Of a stretch of 64,000 bases of DNA, positions 43,335-51,827 are shown one piece after another. A program made the translations under genes and the position numbers. How positions within the stretch are numbered: the first letter of the stretch is position 1; every line of letters starts with the position of its first letter. The stretch spans positions 1-64,000 of the forward strand of contig CANRET010000001.1 of the NCBI GenBank assembly GCA_947629715.1, given 5' to 3'. This stretch comes from an uncultured Akkermansia sp. (GTDB lineage: Bacteria; Verrucomicrobiota; Verrucomicrobiia; Verrucomicrobiales; Akkermansiaceae). The notes below the pieces were generated by a model. It had not been told where the DNA came from, searched no databases, and was given only the letters and a program-made list of their open reading frames with translations.

Positions 43335-44249
43335 ATGAAGAATACATCGCCGGTTGTTTTTTTTAACCGATACACCCAACGGGAGCAGGAGGAAAAGATT
43401 CTGGGAGAACGTTCGCTGCGTTGGGTGTACGGCACGTGCACCGGACAACTGGCGCTCCACGCGCTGGTGAAACGCAGAATTTTCTCCCAGCTTCTGGGAA
43501 AATGGCAGAGTTCTCCCGGCAGCGCAAAACGGATTCCTGACTTTATCCGCGACTACGACATCGATGTACAGGAGATACTGCGTCCTCTCGACGCCTTTTC
43601 CAGTTTCAACGACTTTTTCATCCGAGAACTCAAACCGGAAGCTCGTCCTGTCTGTTCCGAAACCTGTGTGGCGCTGCCGGCAGACGCTCGTCACCGAGGC
43701 TGGCAAAATGCTGCAGAGGCACGCGATGTGTACGTGAAGGGGCAGCGCTTCGACCTGCCCGCTCTGCTGGGCAACCGCGACTTGGCGACTCGATTTGAAC
43801 ATGGTTCCTTGTTGCTCTCCCGCCTTTGCCCGGTGGATTACCACCGTTTTCACTTTCCTGCCTCCGGAACGCCGGAAGCCGCCGTGCGTTTACCCGGCCC
43901 TCTGGCCAGCGTCGCCCCCTGCAGCTTACGGCGCCGCCTTTCATGGTTATGGACAAATCAGAGGGAATTGACCCTGCTGCACACACCGGACATCGGTGAT
44001 GTGGTCATTGTCGCCGTGGGGGCGACGGGTGTGGGAAGCATTCACCAGACATACACGCCCGGACGTCAGGTTCGCATGGGCGAGCAGCAAGGGTATTTTT
44101 GCTTCGGAGGTTCCACGGTGATCTGTCTTTTTGAGCCGGGACGCATCCGACTGGCCGCAGATTTGCTGGAGCTCACGCAACGCGGCATGGAACTGTACGC
44201 ACACGTGGGGGATATTCTCGGTGAGCGAGTCATGCCCCGGGATTCGTGA
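43335..44249 (+). CDS. psd: phosphatidylserine decarboxylase proenzyme
   Basis: 304 residues. It makes phosphatidylethanolamine from phosphatidylserine at the inner membrane. The self-cleavage site that creates the pyruvoyl group is seen as FGGSTV near residue 256. Other family blocks: SFNDFFIRELKPEARP, the catalytic His/Asp region LCPVDYHRFHFP, and VGATGVGSI. The 3' end overlaps the convergent xseA by 20 bases. Organisation as the longer PSD-II-like class (around 300 residues with an N-terminal extension) fits. Confidence 0.93.
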   Translation: MKNTSPVVFFNRYTQREQEEKILGERSLRWVYGTCTGQLALHALVKRRIFSQLLGKWQSSPGSAKRIPDFIRDYDIDVQEILRPLDAFSSFNDFFIRELKPEARPVCSETCVALPADARHRGWQNAAEARDVYVKGQRFDLPALLGNRDLATRFEHGSLLLSRLCPVDYHRFHFPASGTPEAAVRLPGPLASVAPCSLRRRLSWLWTNQRELTLLHTPDIGDVVIVAVGATGVGSIHQTYTPGRQVRMGEQQGYFCFGGSTVICLFEPGRIRLAADLLELTQRGMELYAHVGDILGERVMPRDS

Positions 44250-45576
44250 CTTCTGCCGTCAGCTCACCCTCACTCAGGCAGATGTTCAACTGTGTGCCGA
44301 GGGGAGCTTCCTGCGCTCGTCTCAAGAGCGTCCCATCTTTCTTGCGCACGAAAGCAAAACCGCGCTTCAAGGCATTCTGAGGACTGGCAGCGCGCAATCT
44401 TTCCTCGTGGATGCGGAGAGCAGATGCCCACTGTTCCATCCGTGCCTGGGCGCTCAAACGCAGTGTTCGTTGAACTGCGACCAAGCGGTCCTGCGCCCGC
44501 GCCAGCTCCACGCGCAAACGCCCTGCACTCAGACGCGCGCTGAGCATTTCAAGTCCTTGCGCCGCGAGATGTAAGCGGTTGCGACTGTGCTCAAGCAGGT
44601 CTTCCTCCAGTGCATCCATACGTTGAGCAAAGGGAGCAAGCAGTTCCAACGGACGACTCAGTTTTCCGCGCTCTGCGGCAAGCAAGCGCAAACGCGCCGT
44701 TTCCACCGCACGCATCAACTGCTTGCGCATGATCAGAGCCGTTTGATCCAATCCTGCGTCCAGAGCCGCTGCGTCCGGCGTAGTCAGCTCGATGGCAGCA
44801 GTGGGCGTCGGGGCGCGGAGATCCGCCACAAAGTCGGCGATGGTAAAATCCGTTTCGTGCCCCACAGCAGAAACCACCGGCACACTGCTGGCTGCGATAG
44901 CACGCGCCAGAACCTCCTCATTAAAGCACCACAGGTCCTCCATGGAACCGCCGCCACGGGCCAAAATCACGAAGTCCACCGCCGGCAAGCCGTAACGCTC
45001 CGGTTCGCTCCACATTTGAAGCGCACGCGCCAAACCCAGTTCCGCACCCTTTCCCTGCACTTGCACGGGCAACAGGTAAGCCTGCACCCAGGGCGCGCGT
45101 TGCTCCAGGCGATGCCTCATATCCTGAATAACCGCACCTGTCGGAGACGTAATCAGTCCGATGCTCACCGGATAGCGCGGAAGCTGACGTTTGCGTTCAG
45201 CGGCGAATAAGCCCTCGGACTCCAGCTTGCGCTTCAGCGCTTCGAACTGCTGTTGCAGGGAGCCTACGCCCGCCTCGCGCACACGCTCCACGATGAATTG
45301 AAGAGCGCCGCGCCCCTCCCAGACCGTAGCTCGGCCGGAAAGCTCCACGAGCAAGCCCTCGCGCAGATGCACGCGGCAGCCGACAGCCTGATAGCGGTAG
45401 AGTACACATGAGAGCTGGGCGTTTGCATCCTTGAGCGTGAAGTACACATGCCCGCTGCTCGCTGCTTTGCAAGAACCTATCTCGCCAACGACGCGCGCCT
45501 CGCCCACTTCGCCTTCCACGGCGTACTTGAGACGAGCGAGCAGCTGGGTGACGCTCCATGGCTCATTCTTACTCAT
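44230..45576 (-). CDS. xseA: exodeoxyribonuclease VII large subunit
   Basis: 448 residues. It degrades single-stranded DNA together with many copies of XseB. N-terminal OB-fold (SVTQLLARLKYAVEGEVGEARVVGEIGSCKAASSGHVYFTLKD), then the catalytic core with IGLITSPTGAVIQDM, LARGGGSMEDLWCFNEEVLARAI and SAVGHETDFTIADFVADLRAPTP, and a long coiled coil. The ATG at 45576 overlaps the stop of the HTH gene before it (ATGA). No xseB gene is seen next to it. Confidence 0.96.
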   Translation of the reverse strand: MSKNEPWSVTQLLARLKYAVEGEVGEARVVGEIGSCKAASSGHVYFTLKDANAQLSCVLYRYQAVGCRVHLREGLLVELSGRATVWEGRGALQFIVERVREAGVGSLQQQFEALKRKLESEGLFAAERKRQLPRYPVSIGLITSPTGAVIQDMRHRLEQRAPWVQAYLLPVQVQGKGAELGLARALQMWSEPERYGLPAVDFVILARGGGSMEDLWCFNEEVLARAIAASSVPVVSAVGHETDFTIADFVADLRAPTPTAAIELTTPDAAALDAGLDQTALIMRKQLMRAVETARLRLLAAERGKLSRPLELLAPFAQRMDALEEDLLEHSRNRLHLAAQGLEMLSARLSAGRLRVELARAQDRLVAVQRTLRLSAQARMEQWASALRIHEERLRAASPQNALKRGFAFVRKKDGTLLRRAQEAPLGTQLNICLSEGELTAEVTNPGA

Positions 45577-45905
45577 GACCGAGGATACAGGTGAGCGTTG
45601 GGATCCTGCCATGCGGGAGCGTAACCCTTGGCGTAACTGAACAAGTCACGGCGCTGGTAGGCGTACGGCTCGTCTTCCTTCGTCAGTCGCTGCTCTACTG
45701 CCGCATTCAATGCCTCGGTCACCTTCTTCATCATGTTCAGGGTGAGCCTGCGTCCGGTCCTCGCACGCTGCACCTGCTTGTGCGTGAGCTGAGCTTCCGG
45801 TCCTACCGCCGTCACCAGGTCATGATTATCCAACCCCCAGTTGCAAAGCAGAGCATCCAGCCGCTGGACCCCGCATTCTCTCTCGTTCATCTCCTGCCTG
45901 TCCAT
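45573..45905 (-). CDS. putative helix-turn-helix protein coupled to xseA
   Basis: 110 residues. The middle (GPEAQLTHKQVQRARTGRRLTLNMMKKVTEALNAAVEQRL) looks like a Cro/C1-type helix-turn-helix followed by a helix. The C terminus is rich in Tyr/Arg/Asp and has no known motif. Three bases separate it from the NlpC/P60 gene and its stop overlaps the xseA start, so the three genes form one operon. DNA binding is inferred from the helix pattern only. Start could also be at residue 6. Confidence 0.6.
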   Translation of the reverse strand: MDRQEMNERECGVQRLDALLCNWGLDNHDLVTAVGPEAQLTHKQVQRARTGRRLTLNMMKKVTEALNAAVEQRLTKEDEPYAYQRRDLFSYAKGYAPAWQDPNAHLYPRS

Positions 45906-45908
45906 GTT

Positions 45909-46427
45909 TCAATAGCCTGGTATGTGGCGCACCTTAAACCCGGTGCATCTTCTCGAGGTTGTGTACCATCTGGGACCCACGCCTCTCCCGCTTCCCGTCG
46001 TATCAAAACGAGCTCCGGCAATGATGAGGAACACGTGCCCGTACTTCGTGTACACGGTCAACCATTTGCCATATCCCGGCCTGCCCCAGCGCAGAAAGTC
46101 GCCGGAGGTAGGTTGAGCGCCCTTTTTGAGCATGCCTGCCTCGCGCAACACGAAAGCCACGGAGCCGGAGCAATCGTACGCGCTGTCGTGATGCCGTCCG
46201 TGACCGCCGCCGCGACGGTAAGGCTTGCCCACAATTTTATTTGCCGCCGCAATTGCTCGCTTAATGCGTTTGGGGGCCTCTTTTGGCGCCACTGCTTTCC
46301 CATGAATCAAGCGCACGCTGTACCCCTTGTGGTACACGTAATTAGGGGTGTACACATCCGGCTCGTGCGTCTGACAAGCAGTCAACACAAGTGCAAGAGC
46401 CAGGAATGCTGTAAAAAAACGCCTCAT
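45909..46427 (-). CDS. NlpC/P60-like peptidoglycan hydrolase, lipoprotein
   Basis: 172 residues. Lipoprotein signal with lipobox LTAC (Cys near residue 18). The catalytic Cys sits in YDCSGSVAFVL, preceded by the G-x-P-Y-RRGG block; the His in YGHVFLIIAG is the second catalytic residue. Enzymes of this family cut peptide stems in the cell wall (D-Glu to diamino acid). First gene of the operon with the HTH gene and xseA. Confidence 0.85.
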   Translation of the reverse strand: MRRFFTAFLALALVLTACQTHEPDVYTPNYVYHKGYSVRLIHGKAVAPKEAPKRIKRAIAAANKIVGKPYRRGGGHGRHHDSAYDCSGSVAFVLREAGMLKKGAQPTSGDFLRWGRPGYGKWLTVYTKYGHVFLIIAGARFDTTGSGRGVGPRWYTTSRRCTGFKVRHIPGY

Positions 46428-46442
46428 CCTACCCGTTTGCGC

Positions 46443-46471
46443 ATTCTAGCATATCCATGCAGAAACCGCAA
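46443..46471 (-). promoter_or_regulatory. promoter of the NlpC/P60-HTH-xseA operon
   Basis: Minus strand: TTGCGG (46466-46471), 17-base spacer, TAGAAT (46443-46448), 15 bases to the ATG at 46427. Confidence 0.6.
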
Positions 46472-46738
46472 GGCAGCATTTTGATTTACAATATGATTTG
46501 CAAAGTTCGGCAAGCACGGCGCATGGAGCTGCAAACCAGAACCGAGGCGGTCGGCAGGAGCGAACGCCGGGACCGTTGCCTTGCCGGACCAAATCGTCGA
46601 TCCGGAGCCCCTGAAAGCACCTTTTCCAAGGTTGTTGAAAAGCGATTGCTTTTCAGCGCAAAAACCTTTTCGCTCACCATCCTGAATCTCCTTCCCTTGC
46701 CTTGAGAGTTTTCAGAGGAGACAAACTCGTAAATGAAG

Positions 46739-46767
46739 TGGACAAATCGGCTGGGAGAGGTTAGAAT
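46739..46767 (+). promoter_or_regulatory. promoter of the GH36-like gene, leaderless geometry
   Basis: TGGACA (46739-46744), 17-base spacer, TAGAAT (46762-46767), eight bases to the ATG at 46776. Confidence 0.6.
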
Positions 46768-46775
46768 GAAGCTGT

Positions 46776-49391
46776 ATGAAAGGTCTCATGGCATCGACTG
46801 CTGCATTTGCTGTATTATTGTCACTCCAATCGGGCATTGCTGAAACGACGGCAGACTCTCAGTCAGGCAATGAAAAAGTCTCCAACGTACTCGCGAAGAA
46901 TGAAGTTTTGAAGGGAAAGGACCGGGCTGTTCTATCCAATAAGTGGATTTCCGTCAGTTTTGACTTTGGGAAAGGCAGCGGCATCGTCCTCAACGGACTC
47001 ACCGAAAAAGCGACCGGCAAGAAACTGGTGAAGGGAGGCACGAACATCCTCAGCGTGCGCGCTGCGGGGCGCAAAGAGGTCAGCACGAAAGATATGAAAC
47101 TGCTCTCGTGGGATGTGGATTCATACCCTGCGAATCCCGCAGCCACGCGGGCGGCAGAGAAGGAAAGCGGCAAAGGCGTGCACGCCGTGCTGGAATCGAA
47201 AGACGGCGCCTACCAAGTGGAGTGGCGAGCGATACTGCGCGAAAATTCCAAGTATCTGCGCCAGGAGTTCGTGATCACGGCTCTGCACGACACGGCTTTC
47301 GAATCCTTCATCCCGCTGCAATGCGTCTTTTCAGAGGATGCAGGGCAGCCATCCGTCGTCGGCAATGTAACGCACGGCAACCCGGTGACAAGTGAGCGCT
47401 TGTTTGCCGGACTGGAAACTCCCATGTCCGTGATGAAAGTCGGAGGACGGGAAGCCCCCGCCGAGAAAGATCCCACCGTGTGGTCTCCGGAGTCGTTTCA
47501 GGATGTCTTTGCCAACGACATTCCCCAGGAGGTGCGCTCCGCTTGCGCAGAACTCTGCGCAGAGATGGACGGTCCCGTCGTTCGCCACGTGAAGGCGGGT
47601 GGCGGCGAGGTGCAATTCGCGGAGGGCGGGGAATGTCGAGTGGAGCCCGTGTATGAAGGCGGATCTCACAAGCTGAATATCATCGCTGTAAGTCTTGCGG
47701 ACGCCACGGGTAAAATCGTGAGCTGCGATGCACATCGAGGAAGTGTCGGCGACAAGAGCATCGACTCGGTTTACACCCTTCAAGTTCCCGCTCCGGGCGC
47801 TTACACCCTGCATTATTGGGTGGAAAACAAGACGGAAAGCATCACGGCGCACGGCTCGCTGCGTCTTTCTCTCCCGCTGAAGACCGAAGCCGCCGAAGAC
47901 CGGGACGGGCAATCCTCCGCCAACATGGTGTGCGGGGAGTGGGTTCGTAAGGCGCTGCTGCCACGCGGATGGAGTTGGACTGTTTCCTCAGTGACAGGCC
48001 TGCTGGATCCCGAACAGCCGCGTCGGTCTTTCCTGCATTACAGCGAACGCGAGCGCGCCGTGCCTTACCGTTTGCTCGTACATTACAACGATTGGTATGA
48101 GGTAGGCATTCGTGTGCATGACAACAGCGATCCTCTCCAACGAACTACGGATGCCATTTGGAAAGGTATCCTGGCGCAGTGGAAACACGAACTCTTCGAC
48201 AAGCGGAAAACGAACATAGACGCTTTCGTGATTGATGACGGCTGGGATGACTTCAACAGCCTCTGGGAGTTTCACGCGGGTTTCCCGAACGGCTTTGCCA
48301 ACATCAACCGCGCGGCTGTCAAAATGGGCGCGGGAATCGGCACCTGGCTCGGTCCGGTGGGCGGCTACGGAAGTTCCAAACAGATGCGCATCTCCTACTG
48401 GAATAAAAAACACCCTCGCAATCAGATCAATAATTTCAAACTCTCCAATCAGGAGTACTTTGATGCCTTTGTGTCGCGCTGTTCGGACATGATCAAGAAA
48501 TACGACATGCGATACTTCAAATTTGATGGCATTTCAACGAAGTTTCATGCCGACGGACCTGCGGATTTGGAAGATGCGGAGGGCATTATCCGCGTGGCAA
48601 CGGAGCTGCGGAAAAAGCGCCCGGACATCTTCATCAACGCCACCGTAGGCACGTGGGCCAGTCCCTTCTGGTTCCATTTCGTGGACTCGGTTTGGCGACA
48701 GGAAAACGACTTCGGGCAAGTAGGCAACGCCGGAGACGCGCGTGACCGCTGGATCACCTACCGCGACAGACTGGTGTACGAAGTCTTCGTGCAGGGCGCT
48801 CCGCTCTTCCCCATCAATTGCCTCATGACGCACGGCACCATTATCACGCGCAACGGACCGCCGAGTGTCATGAGCAAAGATCCCGCCAACTGCATCAAAG
48901 AAATGCGCACTGCCTTCGGTTGCGGGTCGGGATTGCAGGAGGTGTATGCCGATGCCGAATTGCTCAATCAGGAAAACGGCAAGTTGTGGGATGAACTTGC
49001 CTCCTGCATCGCATGGATTCGCCGCAATGCCGATGTGCTGGCTGATGTGCATTGGGTGGGCGGCAACCCGTGGGATGGGAACGACGGGAGCATCTACGGC
49101 TGGGCGGCGTGGAATCCTTCAAAATGCACCCTCACGCTGCGCAACTCCTCCGCCTCTGCCAAAACCCTGCGTACCACACTGCGCCAACTTTTCGAGATTC
49201 CCGGGAAAAACAAGGAAAAGATCAAACTGATCAGTTCCTTTGCCGATCAACGTAAGCTGCCCGGTTTCATGGACGAGCTGTTGGATGTGGATGCCGAGCT
49301 GGAAATCACACTTGAACCGGGCGAAGTCATCGTGATGGAGGGCAAATCGAACAGAGCGCAAAAAAAGAAGAAGAACTCGAAACGCCGGTAG
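46776..49391 (+). CDS. secreted GH36-like (clan GH-D) glycosidase
   Basis: 871 residues with a signal peptide (about 1-22). The first ~400 residues form a large beta-sandwich. The TIM barrel follows, with the clan GH-D signature: DDGWDD near residue 489, KFDGIS near 586 with the probable nucleophile Asp, and RQENDFG near 648 as candidate acid/base region. The C-terminal beta domain ends in a Lys/Arg-rich tail. Clan GH-D covers alpha-galactosidases and alpha-N-acetylgalactosaminidases, so degradation of plant or mucin glycans is plausible. Similar proteins are sometimes mislabelled enterotoxins. Exact substrate is unknown. Confidence 0.75.
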   Translation: MKGLMASTAAFAVLLSLQSGIAETTADSQSGNEKVSNVLAKNEVLKGKDRAVLSNKWISVSFDFGKGSGIVLNGLTEKATGKKLVKGGTNILSVRAAGRKEVSTKDMKLLSWDVDSYPANPAATRAAEKESGKGVHAVLESKDGAYQVEWRAILRENSKYLRQEFVITALHDTAFESFIPLQCVFSEDAGQPSVVGNVTHGNPVTSERLFAGLETPMSVMKVGGREAPAEKDPTVWSPESFQDVFANDIPQEVRSACAELCAEMDGPVVRHVKAGGGEVQFAEGGECRVEPVYEGGSHKLNIIAVSLADATGKIVSCDAHRGSVGDKSIDSVYTLQVPAPGAYTLHYWVENKTESITAHGSLRLSLPLKTEAAEDRDGQSSANMVCGEWVRKALLPRGWSWTVSSVTGLLDPEQPRRSFLHYSERERAVPYRLLVHYNDWYEVGIRVHDNSDPLQRTTDAIWKGILAQWKHELFDKRKTNIDAFVIDDGWDDFNSLWEFHAGFPNGFANINRAAVKMGAGIGTWLGPVGGYGSSKQMRISYWNKKHPRNQINNFKLSNQEYFDAFVSRCSDMIKKYDMRYFKFDGISTKFHADGPADLEDAEGIIRVATELRKKRPDIFINATVGTWASPFWFHFVDSVWRQENDFGQVGNAGDARDRWITYRDRLVYEVFVQGAPLFPINCLMTHGTIITRNGPPSVMSKDPANCIKEMRTAFGCGSGLQEVYADAELLNQENGKLWDELASCIAWIRRNADVLADVHWVGGNPWDGNDGSIYGWAAWNPSKCTLTLRNSSASAKTLRTTLRQLFEIPGKNKEKIKLISSFADQRKLPGFMDELLDVDAELEITLEPGEVIVMEGKSNRAQKKKKNSKRR

Positions 49392-49407
49392 CCGCCGCGC
49401 ATCAAAA

Positions 49408-50184
49408 TCACTGTCCCGGGCGATTCTTGTAGTGCGTGGGCTTCGTTTTCTTTCTTCCGACGGCGAAAAATTCCGGGTGGGCAGCGGCCCATTTTTCGTA
49501 GAGATCCGGTCTGTTGGCTCGGGTGCGCTGCACGGCCTGCTCCAGCTTCCACTCGGCTATCGCCTTATGATTGCCGGAGAGAAGCGTTTCCGGCGCCTTC
49601 ATCCCGCGATACTCTGCAGGTTTGGTGTAGGCGGGAGCTTCCAGCAGACCGTCGGAGAAAGATTCCTCCTCACTGCTGCGTTCGTCGCCGAGCGCGCCCG
49701 GAAGTAAGCGTGAGACGGCGTCAATGAGCACGACGGCTGCGATCGCGCCGTTGGTAAGAATGTAATCGCCAATGGAAAGTTCCATGTCCACGAGCTTTTC
49801 CACCACGCGGTGATCTACCCCCTCGTAGTGACCGCAGATGATGATGTAGTGAGCGCTTCCACTCGGTTCGGTGCAGGGAGCCGCCAGCTCGCGCACAACC
49901 GACTGGGTGAGTACACGCCCCTGAGGCGTCATGAGGATGACCTTCGTATTCTCCCTCCGGAGTTCCTCGACAGCCTCAAAAATCGGCTCGCATTTCATGA
50001 GCATCCCCTGTCCGCCTCCGCACAGGTAGTCATCTGTGCGATGATGCTTGTCATGCGTCCAATCCCGTAACTGGTGGGAACGCACAGAGACAATCCCTCC
50101 GTTCGAGGCGCGTCCCAGAATGCTCTGCGAGAGCGGTACGCTCACAATCTCCGGGAACAGGGAGAGTACGTCAAACTCAAGCAT
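49408..50184 (-). CDS. trmD: tRNA (guanine-N1)-methyltransferase
   Basis: 258 residues. It methylates G37 in tRNAs read by CNN codons, using S-adenosylmethionine held in a trefoil knot. Motifs: DVLSLFPEI, the GGGQGM loop, ICGHYEGVDHRVVE and SIGDYILTNGAIAAVVLIDAVSRLLPG; the last has NGA in place of the more common GGE, a variant. It begins 20 bases after prfB stops, so both share a transcript. Confidence 0.95.
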   Translation of the reverse strand: MLEFDVLSLFPEIVSVPLSQSILGRASNGGIVSVRSHQLRDWTHDKHHRTDDYLCGGGQGMLMKCEPIFEAVEELRRENTKVILMTPQGRVLTQSVVRELAAPCTEPSGSAHYIIICGHYEGVDHRVVEKLVDMELSIGDYILTNGAIAAVVLIDAVSRLLPGALGDERSSEEESFSDGLLEAPAYTKPAEYRGMKAPETLLSGNHKAIAEWKLEQAVQRTRANRPDLYEKWAAAHPEFFAVGRKKTKPTHYKNRPGQ

Positions 50185-50204
50185 CGCAGCGTCGGATCGC
50201 TCGT

Positions 50205-51321
50205 TTAAGCATTGGCATTGTGCCGCAGCATGGCTTCAATATAGGCATCCAAATTGCCGTCCATCACGTCCTGAATGTTGCCGCTCTCCACCCCGGTGCG
50301 CAAATCTTTCACCATCTGGTACGGTTGGAAAACGTAGGAGCGGATCTGGTTGCCCCACGCAATGTCGCCCTTCTCAGAATACTGCCGATCCGCCTCCGCC
50401 CGCTTGCGGTCTTCCTCCAATTGAATGAGACGCGCCTTGAGCATGCGCATGGCTTCCTCACGGTTGCGCAGCTGAGAACGCTGCGTCTGACATGCCACGA
50501 TGATACCAGTAGGCAGATGGGTAAGACGCACGGCCGTTTCCACTTTGTTGACGTTCTGCCCTCCCTTGCCTCCGGAGCGGTAAGTGTCCATCTTCACGTC
50601 CGCATCCTTCACTTCGATCTCCACGTCGTCGGAGATGTCCGGCGTGGCGTCCAGCGAACAGAATGACGTGTGGCGCTTGCCGGCTGCATCAAAGGGGCTC
50701 ATGCGCACGAGGCGATGAATGCCGCGCTCGTTTTTGAGGTATCCATACGCATATTCCCCGGTAATTTTTACCGTCACAGAACGCAATCCGGCTTCATCGC
50801 CATCCGTACTCTCCATGATTTCCGTGGCAAAGTCGTGCCTCTCGCAGTAGCGAAGATACATGCGCAGCAGCATGCTCGCCCAATCGCACGCCTCCGTGCC
50901 GCCCGCTCCCGAGTGGATGGTAATATAGCAACCGGATGCGTCATGCGGACCGTTGAGCAGGGTGATCAGCTCAAACTCCTCCAGCCTTTTTTGCCAAGCG
51001 GCAAACTCCGCTGCCGCCTCCCCTGCCAACTCTGCTTCCTCGCGCGCCAGCTCCAGAGCAACCTCCACATCTTCCAGCCCGCTTTCCAAAGCGCGGTATT
51101 GCTCCAACCGCCGCTTGAGCGGGTTCACCTCCGCCATGAGCGCACGCGCTGCGGCCGGGTCATCCCAGAAGTCAGGAGCACTCATGCGCTGCTCCAAATG
51201 GTTCACCTGTTGCTCCAAGTGAGCGAGGTCAAAGATAGCTCCCGAGCTCGGAAAGACGACTGCGCATGGCCGCCGTGTCGAGCGCCGAGAGATCGATTGG
51301 GGAAGTCGGATTCTCCGTCAT
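50205..51321 (-). CDS. prfB: peptide chain release factor 2 (programmed +1 frameshift)
   Basis: RF2 ends translation at UGA and UAA. Coding is split: codons 1-30 run from ATG 51321 to CTT 51232-51234, followed by an in-frame TGA at 51229-51231. Translation must slip +1 (skipping base 51231) to continue with GAC at 51228-51230, giving 371 residues. The site reads CTT TGA C, preceded by GGGAGC-TAT as an internal Shine-Dalgarno, the same design as in E. coli. The body shows the GGQ motif ([11 protein letters not shown]). The SPF tripeptide for stop recognition is in [13 protein letters not shown]. Without the frameshift the protein would start wrongly at a TTG. Confidence 0.97.
51228..51246 (-). 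other. RF2 programmed +1 frameshift site
   Basis: Minus strand: GGGAGC, then TAT CTT TGA C. The CTT-TGA-C heptamer is the classic shift site; slow termination at TGA when RF2 is scarce lets the peptidyl-tRNA-Leu slip onto TTT. This makes prfB self-regulating. Confidence 0.95.
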
Positions 51322-51330
51322 AGCGCGCGC

Positions 51331-51359
51331 AGTGTAGCAAGCCGCCCCCATCGTGTCAA
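51331..51359 (-). promoter_or_regulatory. prfB-trmD promoter, near-leaderless geometry
   Basis: Minus strand: TTGACA (51354-51359), 17-base spacer, TACACT (51331-51336), nine bases to the ATG at 51321. Confidence 0.8.
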
Positions 51360-51779
51360 GGCAAATCCGATGCGCTTTGCGTCAATTACATCTCAGGCCA
51401 AGCGAGTCCGAACCACATATTTTGCTTCCGTATGTGCGTATTTCAGAGTACGTACGTCAGGCCTGCATTTGATAATTTCCCCCACTTTTCTTTCAACAAC
51501 CTGTCAGGGGAGGAATACTTTCCACGCAGGTGGAGAATCCATTAGTCCCTTTGCCGATAAATGATCTTCCATATCTTAGACAAGGTCGGACACGTATTCC
51601 AAATCCGTTCCTCTCAGGGGCAGCTCGAGCGATATTTGGCGATAAGATCCGGCTCTCCGTTACTTAACATATTTTACACTTGAATCAACAATTCAGGAAG
51701 TTATTGATGGTAGTTTTATACACCTTTTCTCTCCTGCCGAATTTCTCATGCGCTTGCCCCGTCATGCCGCAAGCATCAC
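51360..51779. other. 420-base intergenic region before leuC
   Basis: AT-richer than the surroundings and without a convincing gene; a 64-residue open frame at 51370-51564 has no support. I looked for a leucine leader peptide, T-box or terminator/antiterminator pair ahead of leuC and saw none. It could hold a small RNA or decayed sequence. Confidence 0.5.
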
Positions 51780-51809
51780 TTGACGTGCCGGGGTGAGGCA
51801 TGGTAGAGT
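51780..51809 (+). promoter_or_regulatory. leuCD operon promoter
   Basis: TTGACG (51780-51785), 18-base spacer, TAGAGT (51804-51809), 18 bases to the ATG at 51828. Confidence 0.5.
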
Positions 51810-51827
51810 CGTGGACAAACGGATAGT

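Larger units (their letters stand above)
46428..46775. other. 348-base divergent intergenic region
   Basis: It separates the NlpC/P60 and glycosidase genes and contains both their promoters. A perfect 8-base-pair stem-loop (TGAAAAGC-GATT-GCTTTTCA) lies at 46636-46655, without a T-run. A short open frame at 46457-46705 has poor coding character and is not called. Nothing else is recognised. Confidence 0.6.

Noticed and set aside
46457..46705. 82-codon plus frame between the NlpC/P60 and glycosidase genes
   Set aside because: Overlaps the NlpC/P60 promoter, no recognisable protein features.
51370..51564. 64-codon plus frame before leuC as a possible leucine leader peptide
   Set aside because: It has no run of Leu codons and no attenuator hairpins follow.
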